NCBI GenBank assembly: GCA_024277655.1
Contig: JAJRUT010000071.1
Coordinates: 1 to 41,070, forward strand
Direction of reading: 5' to 3'
Length of the DNA stretch: 41,070 nt
Origin: Deltaproteobacteria bacterium
GTDB lineage: Bacteria; Desulfobacterota; Desulfobulbia; Desulfobulbales; SURF-16
Each line of letters begins with the position of its first letter. The first letter of the stretch is position 1. A program made the position numbers and the translations under genes. This document shows positions 34,969-41,070 of the stretch, piece after piece. Under the pieces are notes generated by a model. The model saw nothing but the letters and a program-made list of their open reading frames with translations, was not told the origin of the DNA and did no database searches.

Positions 34969-36849
34969 ATGCTCGAGTTTCTGCGCCAACAAGTAAAATC
35001 ACCGATATTTCAAGCCATCATCATCATGATTGTTCTCGTCTTCCTGTTTTGGGTTCCCCAAATGGGCGATGGAGGGAGTCGCGATTCCATCGCCGTGGTA
35101 AACGGTGACCCCATCACTATTAGTCAATATAATTCTGACTACAACCGCATGGTTGATCGTCTCCGTAAACAATTCCAGGGTAATCTCCCGCCAGATTTTA
35201 TTAAAACCTTTGGGGTCAAGAATCAGGTTCTCCAACGCCTTATTCGCGAGCAATTACTGATCCAGGGCGCGGCTAAAATGGGGATCTATGTCTCCGACTG
35301 GGAAGTTCAGGAACAGATCAAGAACCAGGCCATCTTTCTCAGCGATGGAATTTTTGACCAAAAAAAATACCAGAATATCCTGGCTCAAAACCAACTTCCA
35401 CCCAAAAGATACGAAGAAAATCAACGACTTGACCTTTTAACCAGAAAGACCACCGAGGCCGTTGCCGGCTTTGCCACCCTCAGCGAATGGGAGGTCACCA
35501 CCCGTTACCAGTACTACCTCAATGAGCTGAAACTCAACTACGGCGTTCTAACCCCGAACCTCTTCAAAGATCAAGTCGAGGTCAACGAAGAGAAGCTCAG
35601 TGCCTACTTTGCCAAACATAAAGAGGAGTACAAGACAGCACCGGAAATTAAGCTTAGCTATTTACACTTCAGCCTTCTGGATGCCATGGACGCCATCCAG
35701 ATTGATGATGCCACAATCAACTCACACTACGAAACGAACAGGGCCAACTACGCCACCCCTGAGCAACGTAAGGCTCGGCATATCCTTTTAAAAACAGATG
35801 GCAGTAACGATGCCGAGCAGAAGAATAGGGCTGAGAAGCTACTAAAGCAGCTCAAAGATGGTGCTGATTTTGCAACCCTTGCCCGTAAATTTTCCGATGA
35901 TCCAGGTTCAGGCTCCAAGGGTGGCGAACTTGGTTCCTTTGCCAGGGGCCAGATGGTTCCAGCCTTCGAAGAGGCAGTTTTCGCCCTTGCAAAAGGGCAT
36001 CTAAGCGATCTTATCAAAACAAGATTCGGCTACCATATCATTCAATTACAGGATATTATTCCAGCAAAAATAACCCCCATTGATGAGGTCAGAGCGACAA
36101 TCACCGCAATCATCAAACATGACCAGGCCAAGGGCAAGGCCTTCAGTACTGCAAGCGAGGCCTATGAAAAAATATTTCAGGCAGGCTCTCTTAGCAATTA
36201 TGCCAAAGAGGCAAATATCACCCTGCTCACCACCGATTTCTTCACTGAGGCAAAACCGCCTGAGGTGTTGGCCGGTCACCCCAAGGTAGTTGCGAAGGCC
36301 TTTAACCTAAAGAAAGGCGAACTCAGCTCCATGATTGAATCAACAGGGGGCTATTACATCCTCTACATCAGTGACACCATTGCACCCAAAATACCGGAAT
36401 TTGCCAGTGTCCGTGACGATGTCACCGCTGACGTTATCAAATCAGAAGCAACCCTGATTGCCAAAAATACCGCCACCGCCATTCTCAGTGTCGCCAAAGA
36501 GGAAGGCCTTCAGGCCACCCTTAGCGCAAAAAACATGGAAATGAAGACCAGTCCATGGTTCTCAAGGCAGCAGACAAATAGCAGTGAACTGCCCACCAAT
36601 GTAACCAGTGCCGCCTTTTCCCTTTCAATGGAGAACAGGTACCCAGAGGATGTTATAACCAGTAACGAATCATTCTATGTCATTGGTCTTGCGGAAGTAA
36701 AAGTCACGGAAACAAACGATGAGTCCCAACTGGAACCATTCAAGAAGGCTCTGCTCAAGGAAAAACAGATGGCTCTGCTGGACAGTTGGCTTGAACATAT
36801 GCATGCCAACAGCAATATTAAAATAAACCAAGAATTTATGGCCAGATAA
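34969..36849 (+). CDS. ppiD: PpiD-like membrane-anchored peptidyl-prolyl isomerase/chaperone
   Basis: A 626-aa periplasmic chaperone held by one N-terminal membrane segment (about 13-33, AIIIMIVLVFLFWV). Residues 35-200 form a SurA/trigger-factor-like helical region, and about 265-365 a parvulin domain (ARHILLKTDGS, ADFATLARKFSDDPGSGSKGGELGSFARGQMVPAFEEAVFAL, FGYHIIQL). The C-terminal part resembles a second, degenerate parvulin-like domain, as in E. coli PpiD. It assists folding of proteins leaving the Sec channel. AAGGAT lies before the ATG. It follows polA after 152 bp. Confidence 0.93.
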   Translation: MLEFLRQQVKSPIFQAIIIMIVLVFLFWVPQMGDGGSRDSIAVVNGDPITISQYNSDYNRMVDRLRKQFQGNLPPDFIKTFGVKNQVLQRLIREQLLIQGAAKMGIYVSDWEVQEQIKNQAIFLSDGIFDQKKYQNILAQNQLPPKRYEENQRLDLLTRKTTEAVAGFATLSEWEVTTRYQYYLNELKLNYGVLTPNLFKDQVEVNEEKLSAYFAKHKEEYKTAPEIKLSYLHFSLLDAMDAIQIDDATINSHYETNRANYATPEQRKARHILLKTDGSNDAEQKNRAEKLLKQLKDGADFATLARKFSDDPGSGSKGGELGSFARGQMVPAFEEAVFALAKGHLSDLIKTRFGYHIIQLQDIIPAKITPIDEVRATITAIIKHDQAKGKAFSTASEAYEKIFQAGSLSNYAKEANITLLTTDFFTEAKPPEVLAGHPKVVAKAFNLKKGELSSMIESTGGYYILYISDTIAPKIPEFASVRDDVTADVIKSEATLIAKNTATAILSVAKEEGLQATLSAKNMEMKTSPWFSRQQTNSSELPTNVTSAAFSLSMENRYPEDVITSNESFYVIGLAEVKVTETNDESQLEPFKKALLKEKQMALLDSWLEHMHANSNIKINQEFMAR

Positions 36850-36935
36850 GGCCGTTTTTCCTTTTTGATTATTACCTAAATTCAGCTCTAAGATATAGGT
36901 AGGCTGGAAGACCGGTGGTCATCACATTTTATTTT

Positions 36936-36973
36936 ACCCGTGAGGATGGTTATTACAGCCCCCCTCACCGGGT
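36936..36973. terminator. Hairpin between ppiD and the small J-domain gene
   Basis: ACCCGTGAGG (36936-36945) pairs with CCTCACCGGGT (36963-36973) with one bulged C and a 17-nt loop. It lies between convergent genes and touches the stop codon of the J-domain gene. The plus-strand 3' side is followed by ACACATTTTGTTT, a weak U-rich tail. Confidence 0.45.
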
Positions 36974-37290
36974 TACACATTTTGTTTACCCCACACCGGA
37001 TCCTGGCCGAACCGATTCATCCACCAATCCTCATCATCAAGTTCCAGATCTGACGACTCCAGAACAAGGGGAAACTTGTACTGGGCGCAGTAAGCCATAA
37101 GGGTCTGGTAGCCCTCCGTCACCACCTGCAACTCACCACTACTCTCAGTATCGCCCTCAGCAAGATCCGGATGGTGGCGTTTAGCATATAAGCGGAAGGC
37201 AAGCTTGATTTCAGCCAGGGTGGCGCTCTCACCAAGGCCAAGCACATCTCTGACCTTAACAATTTTCTCATATTGGCGTTTTGTTATCAT
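36973..37290 (-). CDS. Small J-domain protein
   Basis: A 105-aa protein that is almost only a J domain: VRDVLGLGESATLAEIKLAFRLYAKRHHPDLAEGD, with HPD at residues 40-42, then GYQTLMAYCAQYKFPL. It ends in an acidic/Trp tail (DLELDDEDWWMNRFG). The ATG at 37290 is chosen because the upstream extension to 37350 is not conserved-looking. It should act as a DnaK co-chaperone with a narrow client, and is the second J-domain protein in the window lacking the DnaJ zinc fingers. Confidence 0.8.
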   Translation of the reverse strand: MITKRQYEKIVKVRDVLGLGESATLAEIKLAFRLYAKRHHPDLAEGDTESSGELQVVTEGYQTLMAYCAQYKFPLVLESSDLELDDEDWWMNRFGQDPVWGKQNV

Positions 37291-37361
37291 ATAACTCAAC
37301 TTTCCCACTTGATATATAGCTTGGTTATGCTGCGCTTGTTTGCGAGTCAAGGCAAAGTAGG

Positions 37362-37403
37362 TTCAGAATTCAGAATTCAGGATTCAGGATTCAGGAGCCA
37401 GAA
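37362..37403. repeat. Heptad tandem repeat, 6 units (TTCAGAA/TTCAGGA/GCCAGAA)
   Basis: Six consecutive 7-nt units: TTCAGAA twice, TTCAGGA three times, then GCCAGAA. They lie in the gap between the small J-domain gene and plsY. Related heptads occur at 4314 and 15194 in the same orientation. Confidence 0.75.
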
Positions 37404-37467
37404 ACGACATCAAACAACGATAATCCGTCCACATAGCACAAGTCGGAAAGTTGAGACACCAACATCC

Positions 37468-38061
37468 CTACTTTTTGCGCCACATACTCTTCTCTTCCCC
37501 CCGCACCAGGCGACCTATATTCTGGTGATGTTTAACAATCACTAAAAACGTCACAAAACAGGCAAGATAAAACAATACCCCCACGCCATGCAACCACCAG
37601 ATCATAGCGGAGACAACAAGTGTCGCCGCCATGGAACCTAACGAAACATAACCCGTAAGCCACACCAGTAAGATAAAAACCGTAATCCCTGCGATAACCG
37701 CCGGGCGATCCAGGAACAAGAAGACACCAAGGGCTGTCGCCACTCCCTTACCGCCAACAAATTTGAGATAAATCGGGAAACAATGCCCAGTAAAAGCCGC
37801 CGCTCCACATCCCATAACAAGATTGAGTTCCGCCCCTAAGGCTTGGGCAACGAGCATGGGCACAGCGCCCTTTGAGGCATCACAGATCAGGGTGATGATC
37901 CCAAATTTTTTACCCACAAGCCTCGTAACATTCGTCGCTCCGATATTACATGACCCGGCAGAACGGACATCCACCCCGGCAAGCCTGCCAAACACCAGAC
38001 CAAAGGGAATAGAACCAACAAGATACGCTAGAATAAGTGCTATAAGTGTTATAATTTCCAT
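37468..38061 (-). CDS. plsY: Acyl-phosphate:glycerol-3-phosphate acyltransferase PlsY
   Basis: PlsY makes lysophosphatidic acid from acyl-phosphate, the first step in phospholipid synthesis, in the inner membrane. The 197-aa protein has five membrane segments and the three cytosolic motifs: SIPFGLVFGRL with GSCNIGATNVTR (usually GSGNIGATN, so one Gly is Cys here), DASKGAVPML, and GHCFPIYLKFVGGKGVATALG. Length and motif order are normal. The ribosome binding site is weak. Confidence 0.95.
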   Translation of the reverse strand: MEIITLIALILAYLVGSIPFGLVFGRLAGVDVRSAGSCNIGATNVTRLVGKKFGIITLICDASKGAVPMLVAQALGAELNLVMGCGAAAFTGHCFPIYLKFVGGKGVATALGVFLFLDRPAVIAGITVFILLVWLTGYVSLGSMAATLVVSAMIWWLHGVGVLFYLACFVTFLVIVKHHQNIGRLVRGEEKSMWRKK

Positions 38062-38411
38062 ATGTTACAATAATCTCTAGTTTCTTTATAACTACTCAGC
38101 GTAATGCATGAGACGTTATTCTTTATGTTGATGGACGACAAGCAGAAGTTGAGAATTGACAAGAGACACCTGATCGGTTCAAAAGTCGGCAAAGCCAAGA
38201 ACAGAAGATATTCTGCTTAAATTCTCGATTCTCACCTTCACCACAGTAAAGAACACCATGGCCTGTAACTGATATCAGATTTATTACGCCAAAGTAACAT
38301 TTTTTGGAAATGATTTTAGCGAATATGCTACGATATTTTCTCTATTTAACTCGGAGCAGGAAATGTAGCCACAGCAAATATCCCGTTACGCTTAAGTAAT
38401 TGAGACCCACC
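38062..38411. other. 350-bp gap before the guanine deaminase gene
   Basis: No coding frame is credible. A loose inverted repeat TGAGAAT (38150-38156) / ATTCTCA (38228-38234) is separated by about 70 nt. The divergent promoters of plsY and the deaminase should be here, but I found no clear -35/-10 pair. Confidence 0.4.
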
Positions 38412-38882
38412 ATGGATCAACACCATAACTTTATGCACCAAGCAATCCGCCTTGCCGAAGAGAACATCCCCCAGGGGGGCGGCCCTTTTGGGGCTATTAT
38501 CGTGAAAGACAATGACATTATCGGTACTGGTACAAATCAGGTAACCAACCACAATGACCCAACCGCCCACGCCGAGATCATGGCTATACGTACTGCCTGT
38601 ACCACGATCAACGATTTTTCACTGACGGGGTGTATACTCTACTCAAGCTGCGAACCGTGCCCCATGTGTTTATCCGCCATATATTGGGCAAGAATATCAA
38701 AACTCTACTTTGGCGCAAGCCATAAAGATGCGGGCAAGGCCGGTTTTCGCGACGACTTCTTGTATGAAGAACTCAACCTGCCACCCCACGAACGCTCCCT
38801 AGAAATGGCCCAGATCAAGTGCCAGGAGGCGCTCACCCCCTTTGATATATGGAGGACAATTGAGACTAAAATTTTGTATTAA
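38412..38882 (+). CDS. guaD: Guanine deaminase (GuaD-type cytidine deaminase fold)
   Basis: The enzyme converts guanine to xanthine and ammonia. The 156-aa protein matches the Bacillus GuaD type: GGGPFGAIIVKDNDIIGTG, NDPTAHAEIMAIR with zinc ligand His53 and proton-shuttle Glu55, then SSCEPCPMCLSAIYWARI with Cys83 and Cys86 as zinc ligands. It continues with AGFRDDFLYEEL, where the guanine-specific domain-swapped C-terminus is expected. ATG 38412 is chosen over TTG 38400. A tRNA adenosine deaminase is less likely because of the YWAR and AGFRDDF segments. It is a single gene. Confidence 0.9.
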   Translation: MDQHHNFMHQAIRLAEENIPQGGGPFGAIIVKDNDIIGTGTNQVTNHNDPTAHAEIMAIRTACTTINDFSLTGCILYSSCEPCPMCLSAIYWARISKLYFGASHKDAGKAGFRDDFLYEELNLPPHERSLEMAQIKCQEALTPFDIWRTIETKILY

Positions 38883-38918
38883 CTGACCTTTTTTCGGCAC
38901 CACCTAAAAAAAACAGGA

Positions 38919-38936
38919 CTTTGACATAGGTCAAAG
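38919..38936 (+). promoter_or_regulatory. CRP/FNR-family operator (probably HcpR-type) upstream of hcp
   Basis: CTTTGAC-ATAG-GTCAAAG is a perfect palindrome with 7-bp arms, of the TTGAC-N4-GTCAA type. The FNR consensus is TTGAT-N4-ATCAA, and HcpR regulators of the same family are known to control hcp in sulfate reducers. Its centre (38927.5) is about 41.5 bp upstream of the start predicted from the -10 box at 38957, the class II activator position. Confidence 0.75.
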
Positions 38937-38956
38937 CCTTTGCGAGCCATTTCAAC

Positions 38957-38962
38957 TATTCT
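38957..38962 (+). promoter_or_regulatory. -10 element of the hcp promoter
   Basis: TATTCT at 38957-38962 predicts a start near 38969. The activator palindrome replaces the -35 region, as in class II CRP/FNR promoters. Confidence 0.5.
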
Positions 38963-39016
38963 GATTTTCAACAATCAAGAATAACTCTCTTAATCATAAA
39001 ATTCTAAGGAGACACC

Positions 39017-40621
39017 ATGTTTTGTCAACAATGTGAACAAACAGCAAAAGGACAGGCCTGCACCGTAATCGGTGTATGTGGAAAAAAAGAAGAAGTTGCA
39101 GCCCTGCAAGATCTTCTCATCCATGCCACCCAGGGACTATGTCAGTACAGCCATGCCGCTCGCGGGAAAGGGTTTACCGATTCGGCCACCGCCCTCTTCA
39201 CCGCTGAAGCCATCTTCTCGACCCTTACCAATGTGAACTTCGTGCCTGAGGATTTTGCCGTACGAATCCGCCGCGCCGTTGAGCTTCGCGAAGCTATGAA
39301 GGAAAAGTCAGGGGCCAATTTCACTAACGCTGCCGCAACCTTTACTCCTGCTACTGATCTTGATGGTCTGATCAAGCAAGGTCAAGCCGTTGGCCTTAAC
39401 ACCGAAGAAAACGAAGACCTGCGCTCGGTAAAACATATTATCCTCTTTGGCCTTAAAGGCGTTGCCGCCTACGTTGACCATGCCAAGATCCTCGGTCAGG
39501 AGTCACCTGAAGTTGCCGCCTACATTGATAAGGCTATGAGTGAGATTCTGCGTGACGATATCGGCCTTGATGAGCTTGTCCCCCTTGCCCTTGAATGTGG
39601 TGAAGCCAACCTCAAAGCCATGGAAATTCTCAACATAGGTAACACCGGAACCTACGGACATCCTGTGCCCACCGAAGTACCCCTTGGCGTCAAAAAAGGT
39701 AAGGCTCTACTGGTATCAGGCCATGACTTAAAGGATCTGGATCTTATTCTTCAACAAACTGCTGGTAAAGGAATTACCGTTTATTCCCATGGCGAGATTC
39801 TTCCCTGTCACGGTTACCCAGAGCTCAAAAAACATGCTCATTTCCACGGTCACTTCGGAACAGCATGGCAGAATCAGAAGAAAGAATTTGCCGAGTTCCC
39901 AGGTGCCATTGTAATGACCACCAACTGTATCCAGGACCCTAAGGCCTACACTGAAAACATCTTCACCTCCGGTCTTGTTGGCTGGCCAGGCGTGCAGCAT
40001 CTTGAAAATGGTGATTTTTCTCCTGCCATTAACCGCGCCCTTGCCATGGACGGTTTCCCCGAAGATACCGAGGCAGGCAGTGTTATGGTTGGTTTCGGTC
40101 ATAACGCCGTACTTGGTGTTGCAGACAAGATCATCGAAGCAGTAAAGAACAAGGACATCCGCCACTTTTTCCTCGTGGGTGGTTGTGATGGCGCCAAGAC
40201 CGGACGGAACTACTACACCGAGATGGCTGAAAAGATTCCATCTGACTGTATTGTTATGACCCTGGCCTGTGGCAAGTTCCGTTTCTTTGACAAGGATCTT
40301 GGTGATATTGGCGGCATTCCCCGTCTCCTTGACATTGGTCAATGTAACGATGCCTACTCGGCGGTACAGATTGCTGTGGCCCTTGCTAATGCCTTTGACT
40401 GCGGCGTTAACGATCTGCCCCTATCCTTTATCCTCTCATGGTACGAGCAAAAGGCAGTGGCAATTCTGCTCACCTTGTTCCATTTGGGAATTAAAGATAT
40501 CCGCCTCGGACCCTCCCTGCCAGCGTTCATCACACCTAACGTTTTGAATGTTCTAGTTGAGAACTTCAACGTTATGCCAATCAGTACCGTTGATGAAGAC
40601 TTAAAGGCGATCCTCGGATAA
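39017..40621 (+). CDS. hcp: Hybrid-cluster protein / hydroxylamine reductase, class I
   Basis: An iron-sulfur protein of nitrosative-stress defence; it reduces hydroxylamine in vitro and NO in cells. The N-terminal cysteines are C3-x2-C6-x8-C15-x5-C21, the class I spacing that binds a [4Fe-4S] cluster, typical of strict anaerobes. The hybrid cluster ligands lie in GTYGHPVPTE, ILPCHGYPEL, TTNCIQDP, GGCDGAK, LACGKFRFFDKDLGDIGG and DIGQCNDAYSA. The 534-aa length is normal. AAGGAG precedes the ATG at 39017. An FNR/HcpR-type operator lies 80 bp upstream, and no Hcr reductase is adjacent, as expected for class I. Confidence 0.98.
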   Translation: MFCQQCEQTAKGQACTVIGVCGKKEEVAALQDLLIHATQGLCQYSHAARGKGFTDSATALFTAEAIFSTLTNVNFVPEDFAVRIRRAVELREAMKEKSGANFTNAAATFTPATDLDGLIKQGQAVGLNTEENEDLRSVKHIILFGLKGVAAYVDHAKILGQESPEVAAYIDKAMSEILRDDIGLDELVPLALECGEANLKAMEILNIGNTGTYGHPVPTEVPLGVKKGKALLVSGHDLKDLDLILQQTAGKGITVYSHGEILPCHGYPELKKHAHFHGHFGTAWQNQKKEFAEFPGAIVMTTNCIQDPKAYTENIFTSGLVGWPGVQHLENGDFSPAINRALAMDGFPEDTEAGSVMVGFGHNAVLGVADKIIEAVKNKDIRHFFLVGGCDGAKTGRNYYTEMAEKIPSDCIVMTLACGKFRFFDKDLGDIGGIPRLLDIGQCNDAYSAVQIAVALANAFDCGVNDLPLSFILSWYEQKAVAILLTLFHLGIKDIRLGPSLPAFITPNVLNVLVENFNVMPISTVDEDLKAILG

Positions 40622-40637
40622 CGAAGACCTGTCTCTT

Positions 40638-40716
40638 GTGTTTTCGGTGTTTTTAACTGCCCTGGGGGCCTGGGACTTGTGCTAAACAAGTCCCTAAACA
40701 CCGGAAACACCTTTTT
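40638..40716 (+). terminator. Long compound terminator of hcp
   Basis: An outer 15-bp stem (40638-40652 with 40696-40710) is perfect but for one G-U pair. It encloses a second hairpin, GGGACTTGT (40672-40680) with ACAAGTCCC (40686-40694), loop GCTAA. A CTTTTT run (40711-40716) follows at once. The whole fold begins 16 bases after the hcp stop. Confidence 0.8.
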
Positions 40717-40768
40717 AAGTTTTTTTAAAGCGGGCAATCTGCGGTTGCCCGCTTTAAAAAAACTTAAA
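40714..40768. terminator. Perfect 24-bp inverted repeat before the zinc-ribbon gene
   Basis: Bases 40714-40737 and 40745-40768 are exact complements around a 7-nt loop (TCTGCGG). The stem has a GCGGGCAA/TTGCCCGC top and long T7/A7 sides. It shares its first bases with the U-tract of the preceding terminator and ends 2 bp before the AGGAGG ribosome binding site of the next gene. It may be a second terminator active on both strands or a regulatory stem. Confidence 0.75.
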
Positions 40769-40782
40769 CCAGGAGGTGTACC

Positions 40783-41070
40783 ATGCAATGCCCTGGCCAA
40801 GATAGTCGCTACTGGAATGGCGATGATATTTTTGAAACAAACTGCCCTAAATGCGGGCACCGACTAGAATTTTTCAAGGACGATGCCAAACGCATCTGTA
40901 AAGGCTGTGGCTTTACCATGCTTAATCCCCAGATTAATTTTGGTTGTGCCGAATACTGCCCCCATGCGGCTCAATGTTTAGGCTCACTCCCCGAAGGACT
41001 TCGCCCAGAGGGGGCACCGAAACTAACCTTAAAGGACCGCGTCGCCGCCGCCATGGAAGATTATTTCGAC
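40783..41070 (+). CDS. Zinc-ribbon protein, probably an HD-domain phosphohydrolase, 3' truncated
   Basis: The ATG has AGGAGG at 40771-40776. The 96 visible residues begin MQCPGQDSRYW and contain two zinc-knuckle pairs, CPKC (21-24) and CKGC, followed by INFGCAEYCPHAAQCLG with four further Cys, and LKDRVAAAMEDYF at the cut. From memory, this head resembles a zinc-ribbon extension seen before HD-domain proteins in anaerobes, often near hcp; the HD part would lie outside the window, so this is unproven. It is transcribed in the hcp direction, but two strong hairpins separate them. Confidence 0.7.
   Translation, partial: MQCPGQDSRYWNGDDIFETNCPKCGHRLEFFKDDAKRICKGCGFTMLNPQINFGCAEYCPHAAQCLGSLPEGLRPEGAPKLTLKDRVAAAMEDYFD

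Noticed and set aside
37362-37403. Tandem repeats considered as a CRISPR array
   Set aside because: The units are 7 nt with no spacers, and no cas genes are near.
38062-38411. tRNA or other stable RNA gene
   Set aside because: No cloverleaf arms or GTTC-type T-loop context could be assembled in this gap.

Overview
The window looks like chromosomal DNA of an anaerobic Desulfobacterota (former delta-proteobacterium), probably a Desulfobulbales-like sulfur or sulfate metaboliser. This rests on the class I hybrid-cluster protein, the free-standing FeoA-domain protein, the rhodanese-ferritin fusion, the isolated CxxCH cytochrome and the style of the intergenic repeats. It is inference from gene content; there is no rRNA in the window. 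Most genes are housekeeping or envelope genes in short operons. I see no phage, insertion sequence, CRISPR array, tRNA or rRNA.

Layout. 1-400: 3' part of a Uma2-family nuclease gene. 463-3968: a small operon with a hairpin, a 28-codon leader ORF whose stop overlaps the next start, a 795-aa protein I cannot assign, and a divergent phosphatidylserine-decarboxylase-like protein. 3969-4402: a repeat-rich gap. 4403-5458: a divergent Lgt-like membrane protein. 5590-8077: two exported proteins, a PstS-like/OmpA fusion and a TPR/FGE-sulfatase-fold protein. 8210-10666 (minus): 5-FTHF cyclo-ligase, then tatC followed directly by an MntA-HepT toxin-antitoxin pair. A 27-bp copy of a tatC segment lies beyond hepT. 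10893-16122 (minus): a D,D-carboxypeptidase, an orphan CheB, a membrane M48 protease with TPRs, and a J-domain protein. 16517-16840 (minus): a Cys-rich FeoA-domain protein. 17113-19922: hsp20-lon proteostasis pair.

19979-28509 (minus) holds a heavy-metal efflux region. In transcription order it is a c-type cytochrome, a terminator, an NtrC-family sigma54 activator, a perfect 16-bp palindrome, a near-consensus sigma54 promoter, a YHS-like metal-binding protein, CusB and CusA. The arrangement suggests the activator controls the efflux operon from the palindrome. No CusC-type outer-membrane protein or histidine kinase gene is present.

28645-41070: rhodanese-ferritin fusion, COG3014 lipoprotein and LpoB (peptidoglycan synthesis), FlgM, DNA polymerase I, a PpiD-like chaperone, a small J-domain protein, PlsY and guanine deaminase. 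Then comes hcp with a textbook CRP/FNR-type operator and promoter. hcp is followed by two very large tandem hairpins and the start of a zinc-ribbon protein cut by the window end. Strongest leads: the sigma54/palindrome/cus arrangement, the leader-ORF operon with the unknown 795-aa protein, the tatC-derived repeat around mntA-hepT, and the double hairpin after hcp.
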